In this document: positions 26,673-35,560 of the stretch, one piece after another | How the letters are laid out: each line of letters begins with the position of its first letter | Numbering within the stretch: position 1 is the stretch's first letter | Translations under genes and position numbers: made by a program | Notes under the pieces: model-generated | What the model was told of the DNA's origin: nothing | Database searches by the model: none | The model's input: only the letters and a program-made list of their open reading frames with translations | NCBI GenBank assembly: GCA_009773645.1 | Contig: WSYB01000001.1 | Location: forward strand, 224,644 to 288,643 | Length of the DNA stretch: 64,000 nt | Direction: 5' to 3' | Origin: Geobacteraceae bacterium | GTDB lineage: Bacteria; Desulfobacterota; Desulfuromonadia; Geobacterales; Geobacteraceae

Positions 26673-28583
26673 CTAATGAAAACTTGCTACCTCTTCATTT
26701 ATAAATTCAGCAAATTCTAACGGCTTCATGGACGGCAGATTCTTCCCGTCACGGAATCTGGGGGTCAGCGTAGCCGACTCCACCTCTTTCTCACCAATTA
26801 CCAGCATGTACGGCACCTTCTGCAACTGGGCTTCCCTGATCTTGAAGCCGAGCTTTTCGTTCCGGAAGTCCTTCTGCACCCGGATTCCGCTGTTCCTGAG
26901 GGTGTCAAAAGCCTGCTGGGCATAGGGAATATGGCTATCGGTGACCGTCAATACGACGGCCTGGACCGGTGCGAGCCAGACGGGGAAATTACCGGCAAAA
27001 TGCTCGATGAGAACGCCGATGAATCGTTCGATGGCGCCGAGGATCACCCTGTGCACCATGACCGGCCGCTTTCTCTCCCCGTCCGCATCCACATAGGTGA
27101 GTTCGAAACGCTCCGGCAGGGTGAAATCGCACTGGATTGTAGCACACTGCCACCTTCTGTCAAGGGCATCGCGCAGTTTTATGTCGATTTTGGGACCGTA
27201 AAAGGCGCCATCACCTTCATTAATCTCAAATGCGCGCCCCGAATCCTTCAACGCGCCCAGGAGCGCATTGGTGGCACGCTCCCAGTCCTCATCGGAACCG
27301 ATCGATTTCTCCGGGCGGGTCGAGAGCTCCATTTCGTACTCAAATCCGAAGATCCCCATGACATCGCTGACAAAGGAGATCACCCCCTTGATTTCGTTGT
27401 CCAGCTGTTCCGGGGTACAGAGGATGTGGGCATCGTCCTGGGTAAAGCCGCGCACCCGCAGAAGGCCATGGAGCACGCCGGCCCTCTCGTGGCGATGGAC
27501 GGTTCCCAGTTCGAAAAAGCGGAGGGGGAGATCACGGTAGCTGCGCAGTTGGGATTTGTAGATCATCATGTGGGAGAGGCAGTTCATGGGCTTGATGCCG
27601 TACCCCTGCCCTTCCACCTCGGTGAAATACATGTTTTCCCGGTAATTGTCATAATGGCCGGAGCGCTGCCACAGTTCGGTCTTCAGTATCTGCGGTCCGA
27701 CCACGATATCATAACCGCGGCGGAAATGCTCCTTACGCTCAAAGTCTTCCAGGATGGTCCTGAGCATTGCCCCTTTGGGATGCCAGATCACCAGCCCGGC
27801 CCCAACTTCATCGGAAAAGGAAAAGAGGTCCAGCTCACGTCCCAATTTTCTGTGGTCGCGGCGTTTGGCCTCTTCAAGCCGCTCCAGATAAGCGTCGAGT
27901 TCCTTTTTATCGGCAAAGGCCGTCCCGTACACCCTTTGCAGCATCTTCCGCGTTTCATCGCCCCGCCAATAGGCGCCGGCTATGGATGTAAGCTTGAACG
28001 CCCTGCAAAAGGCAGTGGAAGGGAGATGGGGGCCGCGGCAGAGATCGACGAAATCCCCCTGCCGGTAGAGCGAAACGATGTCCGCGCCGAGGTCCTCGAT
28101 GAGCTCAACCTTGTAGGTCTCCCCCATATCCCCGAAAAGCTTTACCGCCTCGGCCCCGGAGAGTACCTCGCGCTCGATCTTTTGATTGGCCCTGGCCAGT
28201 TCCCCCATCTTCTCCTCGATCCTTTTCAGATCTTCGGGGGTAAAGGGGTGATCCACGTCAAAATCATAATAAAAACCGGTCTCGATGGCGGGACCGATGG
28301 TGACCTTTGCCTCGGGGAAAAGGCTCTTCACCGCCTGGGCCATCAGATGCGAGGTAGAGTGCCTGATGATCTCCAGCGCTTCCGGGCTTTTTTCGGTAAC
28401 GATCTCGACCCTGGCGCCGTCAGGCAACACGGCGGAAATATCCACCAGGTTGCCGTCCACCTTGCCGGCAATGGCTGCCTTGGCAAGGCCGGCGCCGATG
28501 GAGGCGGCGAGGTCAAAGACCGTCGCCCCTTCCTTGAGGGCCTTGATTGTGCCGTCGGGAAGCGTCACCTTGATGTCGCTCAT
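26673..28583 (-). CDS. thrS: threonine--tRNA ligase
   Basis: A 636-residue class II synthetase of normal length. TGS domain (1-62), editing domain with the zinc-type HxxxH in [12 protein letters not shown] (about 73-80) and the distal [12 protein letters not shown], then the catalytic core with motif 2 ([21 protein letters not shown]), the zinc-binding Cys in [14 protein letters not shown] and motif 3 ([20 protein letters not shown]). The anticodon-binding domain occupies the last 100 residues. First gene of the thrS-infC-rpmI-rplT group, downstream of tRNA-Val. Confidence 0.97.
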   Translation of the reverse strand: MSDIKVTLPDGTIKALKEGATVFDLAASIGAGLAKAAIAGKVDGNLVDISAVLPDGARVEIVTEKSPEALEIIRHSTSHLMAQAVKSLFPEAKVTIGPAIETGFYYDFDVDHPFTPEDLKRIEEKMGELARANQKIEREVLSGAEAVKLFGDMGETYKVELIEDLGADIVSLYRQGDFVDLCRGPHLPSTAFCRAFKLTSIAGAYWRGDETRKMLQRVYGTAFADKKELDAYLERLEEAKRRDHRKLGRELDLFSFSDEVGAGLVIWHPKGAMLRTILEDFERKEHFRRGYDIVVGPQILKTELWQRSGHYDNYRENMYFTEVEGQGYGIKPMNCLSHMMIYKSQLRSYRDLPLRFFELGTVHRHERAGVLHGLLRVRGFTQDDAHILCTPEQLDNEIKGVISFVSDVMGIFGFEYEMELSTRPEKSIGSDEDWERATNALLGALKDSGRAFEINEGDGAFYGPKIDIKLRDALDRRWQCATIQCDFTLPERFELTYVDADGERKRPVMVHRVILGAIERFIGVLIEHFAGNFPVWLAPVQAVVLTVTDSHIPYAQQAFDTLRNSGIRVQKDFRNEKLGFKIREAQLQKVPYMLVIGEKEVESATLTPRFRDGKNLPSMKPLEFAEFINEEVASFH

Positions 28584-28605
28584 CGCATAACCCCTTTAAC
28601 GGAAA

Positions 28606-28628
28606 GAGGCATCGAACCTCGATGCCTC
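28606..28628 (-). other. perfect hairpin between tRNA-Val and thrS
   Basis: GAGGCATCGA and TCGATGCCTC, 10-bp arms with a 3-base loop, followed on the minus strand only by TTT. It may help 3' processing of the tRNA or act as a weak attenuator in front of thrS; it is not a T-box. Confidence 0.5.
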
Positions 28629-28655
28629 GTCAGATCCTTCTGCGGCATGTTTTCA

Positions 28656-28730
28656 TGGTAGGCGCGGGCGGTTTCGAACCGCCGACCCCTAGCGTGTCGA
28701 GCTAGTGCTCTACCCCTGAGCTACGCGCCT
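28656..28730 (-). tRNA. tRNA-Val (anticodon GAC)
   Basis: A 75-nt cloverleaf with encoded CCA. Acceptor AGGCGCG / CGCGCCT, D arm GCTC / GAGC, anticodon stem CTAGC / GCTAG with loop TCGACAC, T arm GGCGG-TTCGAAA-CCGCC. The anticodon reads GAC. Base 33, which is nearly always T, is C in this reading. Confidence 0.93.
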
Positions 28731-28771
28731 GCATAAAAACGTTGTATTTCTAACAGTTCAAACAAATGATG

Positions 28772-29668
28772 TCAAGGATTTTCTTGATTGCTCTGTGTCT
28801 TTTTCATGTCCCTGAGGTCACTGGTGGTCTTTATGGAACCGTCCTTGTCGATATAAAACTCTCCGCCATAAGGGTCAACGGGTAACCACTCAACGAGTCC
28901 CAATTCCTGCAACTTCGCGAGACTAGAGGGATTTCTCCCGGTTTTTTCTTTGTATGCAGCCACACCCTTTTCCAGGAAAAGTATTGCCTTCAACGCTTTG
29001 AGTCGGGTTTCATAATCCTTGCGCATCGTTTTATCATCGGTCTTCTCCAGCATATTCTCCAGGAAAATGATGGCATTTTCCACCTTATTGCTTTTATATG
29101 CCAGCCGGGCGGCCAGATGACCGTACAAAGGGCTGGCGCCCGGTTTTTTCGATGCCTCCATCAGATACTCGGCGCCTTTTTCATTATCCCCGAGAAAATA
29201 GAAATGATTGAACCCCAGAAAGAACGGCAACCAATAGTCCCAATCCCGATAATGGTTCCCTTTCTCTAAGAGCTTATTGGTTTCCCTTATCTTATTGGCT
29301 TCCCAAGTCAAAATCCCGTTGGCAAATAAATATGGGTCAAGAAAATATGGATCAAGATCGGTGGAGGCCTTTAACATATCGTATATCCAGTTAAATTCCG
29401 ATTCTTTCAACTTACGCTGTTGTTTGTTGGCATCTTTACCTACGAAAGTGCTGCCATAAAAAACGAGTGTCTTGAGATATAGAATATCGGATGAAAGGCC
29501 ATCAAAATCCAGGCTGGTGATCTTCAAGATGGGAGACGGCAGAACAACATTTACCTCGTCACCTTTGGGAAGCCTTTTGTTCATAAGGGATAAGGTCGAG
29601 AGAGTACTGAAATATAAAGGAATCAATGCCAATAACAATATGACAGGAAAAAACCGACCCATGTTCAT
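28772..29668 (-). CDS. membrane-anchored TPR-like protein of the pilA-linked ABC cluster
   Basis: Unnamed 298-residue protein. One N-terminal hydrophobic segment (FFPVILLLALIPLYFSTLS) looks like an uncleaved anchor or signal; the rest is helical with TPR-like repeats (YLMEASKKPGASPLYGHLAARLAYKSNKVENA). The C-terminus has NPSSLAKLQELGLVEWLPVDPYGGEFYID, a stretch often seen near the end of pseudopilin-like or type II secretion accessory proteins. It overlaps the permease gene by 4 bp, so it functions with the ABC transporter. Similar genes lie beside pilA in Geobacter. Function unknown. Confidence 0.7.
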   Translation of the reverse strand: MNMGRFFPVILLLALIPLYFSTLSTLSLMNKRLPKGDEVNVVLPSPILKITSLDFDGLSSDILYLKTLVFYGSTFVGKDANKQQRKLKESEFNWIYDMLKASTDLDPYFLDPYLFANGILTWEANKIRETNKLLEKGNHYRDWDYWLPFFLGFNHFYFLGDNEKGAEYLMEASKKPGASPLYGHLAARLAYKSNKVENAIIFLENMLEKTDDKTMRKDYETRLKALKAILFLEKGVAAYKEKTGRNPSSLAKLQELGLVEWLPVDPYGGEFYIDKDGSIKTTSDLRDMKKTQSNQENP

Positions 29669-30477
29669 GGAAATTCCTTTTTTCTGAAAATAAGACTGGC
29701 AAGCGTTAACACAATCAAGGTGTAGACAACGCTATACGCCACAACTCCAATGATGTACGAGGGGGGCACCGGCAAACCGTGGGCGGCTTGGATCTTGATA
29801 TCAAAGAATGAAAGATTGGGGAAGATGTAATAAGCCCCCTGCACGACCTTTACCGTAACCGGTGAAACCTTGATTCCGACCGCCTGTGGCGCCTCGACCA
29901 GGGCCTTGACGTCGCTCAACGATACACCTATGATATACGAAATGATGGTAAGAATAAACGTAACGAAAGAGGTACTGGTGAATGAGGCAAACAGGAAACT
30001 TAACGCGGATACAAGAATAAGCATTAGCGCAATGAAAGAAAACGACAAACAGACCAGGGGCCAGGAAAACCGCTGGAAATAATGCTGATGGCCCAATTTT
30101 ATCAATAACAGAGAAACTGCGGCGAAACAACTGAGGATTCCCAGACAAGTAATAATCAGCAGGGTTATACCGAGGAACTTCCCGAATATATACTGTGCTC
30201 GCGATATTGGTTTTGCCAGAACCATATATATTGTTTTGCGATCGAGGTCCTTTGCCATCAGGTTTATTCCCACAAAGAGCACAAGAAGCAACCCGGAAAA
30301 CGACACGGCTGATAGAGCAATGTCCACAGCAACCTTACCGACTTCGTGACCTATCATATCGGAAATGATAAAATTGGCTATCAACATTAAAAGCGCGAGC
30401 AATGAAATACCATAGATAGACCTGTTTCTGATCCCCTCTTTAAATGTTATCAGGGCAATCGGCCAGAGCAATTGCAT
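29665..30477 (-). CDS. ABC-2 type transporter permease
   Basis: Permease of 270 residues with six hydrophobic segments (for example SIYGISLLALLMLIANFIIS, AVSFSGLLLVLFVGINLMA, FVTFILTIISYIIGVSLS). The motif DLDRKTIYMVLAKPISRAQYIFGKFLG is typical for ABC-2/NosY-like permeases. Starts 3 bp after its ATPase gene and overlaps the TPR-like gene by 4 bp. Export substrate unknown; the association with pilA suggests an envelope role. Confidence 0.88.
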   Translation of the reverse strand: MQLLWPIALITFKEGIRNRSIYGISLLALLMLIANFIISDMIGHEVGKVAVDIALSAVSFSGLLLVLFVGINLMAKDLDRKTIYMVLAKPISRAQYIFGKFLGITLLIITCLGILSCFAAVSLLLIKLGHQHYFQRFSWPLVCLSFSFIALMLILVSALSFLFASFTSTSFVTFILTIISYIIGVSLSDVKALVEAPQAVGIKVSPVTVKVVQGAYYIFPNLSFFDIKIQAAHGLPVPPSYIIGVVAYSVVYTLIVLTLASLIFRKKEFP

Positions 30478-30480
30478 CGG

Positions 30481-31224
30481 TTACCTTACCTCCGTTAATC
30501 CAGCAGCATTAACCTCGCGTAAAAACACTTTCTCCAGTGTATCACCGTCTTTTAGCAAATTATCCACACCGTCGGTAAGTCGCAATTTGCCGCCGACTAT
30601 AATGCCTACCTTGTCACAAAAGCGCTCCACATCAGAAAGGATGTGAGAAGAGAAAAAAACCGTTTTCCCATCCCCTTTTAATTCGAGTATGATATCGCCG
30701 ACCATTTTTCTACCGATGGGGTCAAGGCCGCTCATGGGCTCATCCAGGATGACTACTTCCGGGTTATGGATTAGCGCAAGGGCAAGCCCGGCCCGCTGCA
30801 CCATACCTTTGGAATAGGTGCGCAAAGGGCGCCTGCGAGCCTCCAGAAGCTGCACTTTATTGAGCAGCAGGTTCGATCTTTCCATAATATCATTTTTCGC
30901 CATCCCGGAAGCTTTGCCACCAAACCAGAGTAGTTCCTCTGCGGTGAGGTAATCGTAGAAATAGGGGTTTTCCGGTAAATAACCTACAAAACGGCGAACA
31001 TTCTTATCCCCGACATCTGTATCCTTGATCGTTGCCTTTCCGCTATCAGGAAATATTAAATTTAGAAGGATCTTGATTGCCGTGGATTTACCGGCGCCAT
31101 TCGGGCCGAGAAAGCCGAATATCTCTCCCTGTTTAATGTCCAGTGAAAGGGTTTCCAAGGCCTTGACCTTTCTGGCGGTAACTCCCTCCTTGAACTCCTT
31201 TGATACACTGACAAAATTTATCAT
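30481..31224 (-). CDS. ABC transporter ATP-binding protein
   Basis: ATPase of 247 residues with Walker A GPNGAGKST, Q-loop YLPENPYFYDYLT, signature YSKGMVQRAGLALALIHNPE (LSGGQ-type variant SKGMVQ), Walker B VVILDEPMSGLDP and H-loop FFSSH. Typical partner of ABC-2 permeases (NosF/CcmA-like). First gene of the three-gene transporter cluster; the pilA terminator lies about 100 bp upstream of it. Confidence 0.92.
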   Translation of the reverse strand: MINFVSVSKEFKEGVTARKVKALETLSLDIKQGEIFGFLGPNGAGKSTAIKILLNLIFPDSGKATIKDTDVGDKNVRRFVGYLPENPYFYDYLTAEELLWFGGKASGMAKNDIMERSNLLLNKVQLLEARRRPLRTYSKGMVQRAGLALALIHNPEVVILDEPMSGLDPIGRKMVGDIILELKGDGKTVFFSSHILSDVERFCDKVGIIVGGKLRLTDGVDNLLKDGDTLEKVFLREVNAAGLTEVR

Positions 31225-31324
31225 ACTGCGTACTCCGATTATAATTTATCCGACACTATACAAAATAAACAAACACAACGCCTTGAGCAAGCAAAATGCT
31301 ACTATATTAAGAGAATAAATATAA

Positions 31325-31352
31325 AAAAGCCGGGTAAAAACCCGGCTTTTCT
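31325..31352 (-). terminator. intrinsic terminator of pilA
   Basis: On the minus strand AAAAGCCGGG-TTTTT-ACCCGGCTTTTTT, a stem rich in GC with a T-run. It is 22 bp beyond the pilA stop; the A-run on the other side would allow activity in both directions. Confidence 0.92.
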
Positions 31353-31373
31353 TGTAACATTTTCAGGCACAGA

Positions 31374-31988
31374 TCACATTTTTACCCAGTTAGCTACGCC
31401 TTCATACTGATCAGTATTATTGACTGGTAGAATGACAAAAGCAGCGGTCAACGGAAAACCAGCATTCAGACCTACAGGCCCAACAGCACTATACGTCATT
31501 TTGTAATTTGCAGTTGAATCGCTGTCAGCAGCATAAACCACATCACCCTGAAGATGCTTTGAAGCAAGTGTGAACGAACCGCCATCACCGGCACCAGCAG
31601 CAGAAGTATCAGCCCTTACAGTAACGTTGTTACCAACTGGTATCTGCAGGCCTCGCGCGGTGAGGTTGTTATCATCGGTTGTAATGATACATATCGGAAG
31701 AGCAGCCGTCGGAGTGACCAAGGCACCCGCTCCCCAGTTGCCACCACCTGGTAGAGCAGCGATGGCCGCAATCGCTTGTGTTAAACCATAATGTTGCCAC
31801 TCGGCATAGAGGCTCTCTTCTGATGTACGAATATTCCTCATGTCGGAATTTCCGCTGGAGTTGAATCCCTGGGTCCGGTACTTGGAGAACTGCGGGATGG
31901 CGATGGCTGCCAGGATGCCGATGATCGCCACGACGATCAAGAGCTCGATAAGGGTGAAGCCTTCATTACTTCTCAGTTTGTTTAACAT
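31374..31988 (-). CDS. pilA: type IV major pilin PilA (long form)
   Basis: Class III-signal prepilin: short basic leader MLNKLRSNEG cleaved before FTLIELLIVVAIIGILAAIAIPQF by the prepilin peptidase. The mature pilin has about 194 residues with a Gly/Ala/Thr-rich globular domain, far longer than the 61-residue e-pilin of G. sulfurreducens and like the pilin of G. uraniireducens. ATG 31988 has the ribosome site GAAAGGAG. An in-frame ATG at 32048 with its own GGAGGTG site would add 20 residues; two starts are also known for pilA of G. sulfurreducens. Driven by the sigma-54 promoter at 32100. Confidence 0.93.
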   Translation of the reverse strand: MLNKLRSNEGFTLIELLIVVAIIGILAAIAIPQFSKYRTQGFNSSGNSDMRNIRTSEESLYAEWQHYGLTQAIAAIAALPGGGNWGAGALVTPTAALPICIITTDDNNLTARGLQIPVGNNVTVRADTSAAGAGDGGSFTLASKHLQGDVVYAADSDSTANYKMTYSAVGPVGLNAGFPLTAAFVILPVNNTDQYEGVANWVKM

Positions 31989-32099
31989 TTTGATTCTCCT
32001 TTCACTGGTGTTAATTGTTAATAGTTGTGGGACGTGACATAATTTCATCTATCGGTTTTCACCTCCGGCTACTTTAATTTTTTATTTAATTTTTTATTA

Positions 32100-32115
32100 T
32101 GCCAGATATGTGCCA
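32100..32115 (-). promoter_or_regulatory. sigma-54 promoter of pilA
   Basis: On the minus strand TGGCAC-N5-TGGCA, with GG and GC exactly 10 bases apart; the -12 box has G for the usual second T. Predicted start near 32089, leaving 41 nt to the upper ATG and 101 nt to the lower. PilR, encoded next door, is the expected activator, as in G. sulfurreducens. Confidence 0.8.
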
Positions 32116-32236
32116 AGCAAGTCAATAACACCTATTACACAATCATATCAAAGCGTTACTGAGCAATATTAAATAATCAGGCGTGTTCTCATTGCAAATA
32201 TAATCAATTAAACGTCACATGAAGTGACGCATTTCG

Positions 32237-33610
32237 TCACTCTTCATCCATGCCAAATTTGGCCAGCCGGTAGCGGAACGAGCGGAAGGTCATGCCGAGG
32301 AGCGCCGCTGCCTTTTTCTTGACCCCGCCGCTCTTTTCCAGGGCCTGCAGCAGGAGCCGCTTTTCTATGCCGTCCAGGTAGGCTTCCAGATTCATCCCCT
32401 CGCCCGGAATTTCAAGGTGTTCTCCTGAAGCGGAGGGATGTTGGTAATGTATGACATGTGGCGGGAGGCTATCCAGGGCAATGGTTTTCCCGCCGATAAC
32501 CAGACACCGTTCAACAATGTTCTCCAGCTCACGGACATTGCCCGGGAAGGGATAGGACATGAGGACTTTCAACGCCTCGCCCGCAATGAGTTCGCCGTTT
32601 TCGAGGGGCGGGGCGAATTTCCCGTAAAAGTGCTCCACGAGGAGCGGTATATCCTCGGGCCTTTCCCGCAGGGAGGGCATCGTTATCTCCACCACGTTGA
32701 GGCGATAAAAGAGATCTTCCCGGAACGTCCCCTCCTTCACCTGCTCTTCCAGGTCGCGGTTGGAGGCGGCGACGATCCGCACATCCGCCCTTTTATCCTC
32801 GGTTCCCCCTACCCTCCTGAATTCCCGCTCCTGGAGGACACGGAGGAGTTTGGCCTGCAGTTGCAGCGGCACTTCGCCGATCTCGTCCAGAAAGAGGGTC
32901 CCCCCTTCCGCCTGTTCGAACAGTCCCGCCCGGTCGACAATGGCACCGGTGAAGGCACCTTTTTTGTGGCCAAACAGTTCGCTTTCCATGAGGGTTTCCG
33001 GAATGGCCCCGCAGTTTACCGCCACAAAGGGCCTTTCTTTCCGCGGGCTGTTGTAGTGAATGGCCTTCGCCGCCAACTCCTTGCCGGTGCCGCTCTCCCC
33101 GAGAATCAACACGTTGGCCGTGCTGACCGCGACCTTCTCGATGAGGGTGTAAATATCCCGCATTCTTTTGCTCTTGCCGATGAGTCCGCTGAAACTGTAA
33201 CGCTCCCGGATCTCCTGTCTCAAAAGGAAGTTCTCACGCTGGAGGTTCCGTTTTTCCAGCGCGTTTCTCACGAGGACCTTTATTTCCTCAACCTTGAACG
33301 GTTTGGCGATATAATCGTAGGCACCCCGCTTCATGGCTTCCACAGCCTGTTCAGCCGTAGAAAAGGCGGTGATCATCAACACGGCAGTATCCGGTGCAGA
33401 CTTCCTGATCCGCTCCAAAAGGGCCATGCCGTCCAGACCCGGCATATTTATGTCGGATATAACCAAGTCGTAACCGTCGGATTCAAGGAGCTTCAATGCG
33501 GATTCGGCGCTCTCGGCCGGGTCGGTCTTATACCCTTCCCTTTCGAGGAGGATCGACAGAAACTCCCGCATGCTCAGCTCATCATCTACGATCAGAATTC
33601 TTGCCTGCAT
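32237..33610 (-). CDS. pilR: sigma-54-dependent response regulator PilR
   Basis: NtrC-family activator of 457 residues that switches on pilA with RpoN. Receiver with D53 in ISDINMPG and K103, AAA+ domain with Walker A GESGTGKE (171-178), sigma-54 loop in ELFGHKKGAFTGA and Walker B GTLFLDEIGE, and a C-terminal Fis-type helix-turn-helix (KKKAAALLGMTFRSFRYRL). Its partner kinase PilS is encoded 285 bp upstream, an unusual distance caused by an intergenic repeat block. Confidence 0.95.
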   Translation of the reverse strand: MQARILIVDDELSMREFLSILLEREGYKTDPAESAESALKLLESDGYDLVISDINMPGLDGMALLERIRKSAPDTAVLMITAFSTAEQAVEAMKRGAYDYIAKPFKVEEIKVLVRNALEKRNLQRENFLLRQEIRERYSFSGLIGKSKRMRDIYTLIEKVAVSTANVLILGESGTGKELAAKAIHYNSPRKERPFVAVNCGAIPETLMESELFGHKKGAFTGAIVDRAGLFEQAEGGTLFLDEIGEVPLQLQAKLLRVLQEREFRRVGGTEDKRADVRIVAASNRDLEEQVKEGTFREDLFYRLNVVEITMPSLRERPEDIPLLVEHFYGKFAPPLENGELIAGEALKVLMSYPFPGNVRELENIVERCLVIGGKTIALDSLPPHVIHYQHPSASGEHLEIPGEGMNLEAYLDGIEKRLLLQALEKSGGVKKKAAALLGMTFRSFRYRLAKFGMDEE

Positions 33611-33655
33611 ATCGCCTCACAAAGACTTAAATAGCCGATTCTTGCGAAAACAATC

Positions 33656-33905
33656 ATATACGGAGCGTAGGCGTCTCGCCTGCGTTGGCGGCTGTGCCGC
33701 CATGACAGGCAGGATGCCTATCCTCCAGCAACCAGTTTAGTCCTTTGAAACCACTCTTACCCATAGTACCTTGTAACACCTGATACAACGCCCAATTTAA
33801 TTCCCTCCCCCCCTGGCGGGGGAGGGTTAGGGTGGGGGGGAAGTTGCCACAAAGACGCAAGGTTGCAGCCTCACCCACCCCCTGACCCCCTCCCGTCAAG
33901 GGAGG
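33656..33905. repeat. intergenic repeat block separating pilS from pilR
   Basis: Two kinds of element. At about 33661-33722 a compact imperfect palindrome with GTAGGCGTCTCGCCTGC and GGCGGC-TGT-GCCGCC. At about 33806-33840 and 33873-33905 two inverted copies of a C/G-rich unit (CCCTCCCCCCCTGGCGGGGG with GGTTAGGGTGGGG; then CACCCACCCCCTGACCCCC with CTCCCGTCAAGGGAGG), each able to form its own hairpin. No coding sequence. The block ends inside the last codons or just at the stop of pilS. Confidence 0.7.
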
Positions 33906-35557
33906 GGCCATTCGCCTGGCAGTTCAGCCGGGAGATAAATGGTAAATCTGGTCCCGCCCCCCTTGGCGCTTTCGACCATGATCCTTCCACCGTGGGCCTC
34001 GACAATACGGTAAACCGTGGCAAGGCCGAGCCCCGTCCCCTCTTTCTTGGTGGAAAAGAATGGCTCAAACACCCTGCTCATCTCGTCTTTGTCCATCCCT
34101 TTACCGGTGTCTGCCACTACGATTCTGGCCATCTTCCCATTGCGTGGAGCCCTGCTGTCACTGTTTACAACCTCCGCGTCCAAGGTGATCTCTCCACCAT
34201 CCGGCATGGCCTCCGCCGCATTGACCAGGAGGTTCCAGAACACCTGCTCCAACTGGTCGTGATCGCCCATGAGGGACAAATCCTCCCGGCAGCGGTTATT
34301 GATTACCACCTCATGGAAACGTGGGTCGGCCGCCGATAAAGACTCCACGACAGACAGAAGCTCTTTTAGCTGAACGGGCGATTTCGCCGGCCGGGTCGGC
34401 CTGGCGTAAGCGAGAAAACTCTTGATAAGCTCGTTTAACCTGTCCGTTTCGCGCACCACGATATCGAGGAGTTTCTTGTCCTTCGGGTCGATGCCTTCTC
34501 CCTGGGCAATCAGTTGTGCCGAGCCGCTGATGGAGCTGAGGGGATTTCTTATCTCATGGGCGATATGCGCGGAAAGTTCGCCGATTGCGGCGAGCCGGTC
34601 GGCCCTTTTAAGCTCTTCCTCCAACCTCTTTACCTGGGTCAGGTCTTGAAAAATGATGATGATGCCGTCACGACTTCCCTTATTATCCGTCAAAGGTGCG
34701 GATTTAAAGCCGATGGTCATTATATCACCGTTTTGTGCCCGGTAGTCGAACTCTCCCCTTTCCACCGAATCGATCTCCCCCCCAAACGAACGCAGGCTGG
34801 GTAATACTGCATACAGCGGCTTGTTGTAGGCTTCCGCCTGAGTAATGCCGGTCAATATCTCGGCATAGTGGTTGAACACCCGTATCTTCCCCTCATTGTT
34901 AATGGTCAGCAACCCGCTGTTCAGGTTGGAAACGATGGATCTGTTCAGTCGATCCAGCTCCTCATAGTCGATGACCTTTTCCCGGAGGGCGCGTTCGCTT
35001 CTCCTCATCCGCTCCGCCAGATATCCGGTGAGAAAGGCGGTCAGATAGAATGCCCCTATGTTGACAAAGATCGTGTAAAAGATGTAACCGGCCCCGGACT
35101 GGAGGGCAGGGAGCTGGCTTAAGCCGAAAGCGGTCAATTTCCCGTAATACTGCAGATCCAGCAGGGCGCCATAGAGAATCCCGCACAGCGAGGCGGTATA
35201 GATTGCCTGCCTGCGCGCCAGAAGTACACTTGCGTTGATGATGGAGAGCATATAGAGGAACGAGTAAGGGGAGCTGATGCCGCCGGTGAGAAGAAGAAGT
35301 AGGGTAACGAAAAAGATATCCCAGATGATCTGGGCATAGGTGAGAAGAGGCTGGAATTTCTCGGAAAATTTTATAACCAGGAGGGATATTATCGAAAAGA
35401 GATAGGTGGTTATTATCAGCTTGATCAAGCCTGCAAGCGCTGCAGGAGGGATACTTTGGGGCTCCTTGATGTTCAGGATGATGGTGGATGCGAGAAATAG
35501 GGATACCACCACCACCCTGACAAGGATAAACCATGCAAGTCTCTTCTTCTCATCCAT
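33896..35557 (-). CDS. pilS: PilS sensor histidine kinase
   Basis: Membrane-bound partner of PilR, 553 residues. Six N-terminal membrane helices (about 10-180), a PAS domain (about 225-325, IVSNLNSGLLTINNEGKIRVF), HisKA with the phosphorylated His in SAHIAHEIRNPLSSISGSAQ (about 340-355) and an HATPase domain with NLLVNAAEAM, DTGKGM and GTGLGLATV. It starts 4 bp after pilC. The C-terminus runs directly into the repeat block. Confidence 0.95.
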   Translation of the reverse strand: MDEKKRLAWFILVRVVVVSLFLASTIILNIKEPQSIPPAALAGLIKLIITTYLFSIISLLVIKFSEKFQPLLTYAQIIWDIFFVTLLLLLTGGISSPYSFLYMLSIINASVLLARRQAIYTASLCGILYGALLDLQYYGKLTAFGLSQLPALQSGAGYIFYTIFVNIGAFYLTAFLTGYLAERMRRSERALREKVIDYEELDRLNRSIVSNLNSGLLTINNEGKIRVFNHYAEILTGITQAEAYNKPLYAVLPSLRSFGGEIDSVERGEFDYRAQNGDIMTIGFKSAPLTDNKGSRDGIIIIFQDLTQVKRLEEELKRADRLAAIGELSAHIAHEIRNPLSSISGSAQLIAQGEGIDPKDKKLLDIVVRETDRLNELIKSFLAYARPTRPAKSPVQLKELLSVVESLSAADPRFHEVVINNRCREDLSLMGDHDQLEQVFWNLLVNAAEAMPDGGEITLDAEVVNSDSRAPRNGKMARIVVADTGKGMDKDEMSRVFEPFFSTKKEGTGLGLATVYRIVEAHGGRIMVESAKGGGTRFTIYLPAELPGEWPLP

Positions 35558-35560
35558 CTG

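Noticed and set aside
26931-28661. 576-residue open frame opposite thrS
   Set aside because: Exact antisense shadow of a GC-rich, intact thrS; no ribosome site and low-complexity His/Asp-rich composition.
32438-33634. 398-residue open frame opposite pilR
   Set aside because: Antisense shadow of pilR; no recognisable domain or start signal.
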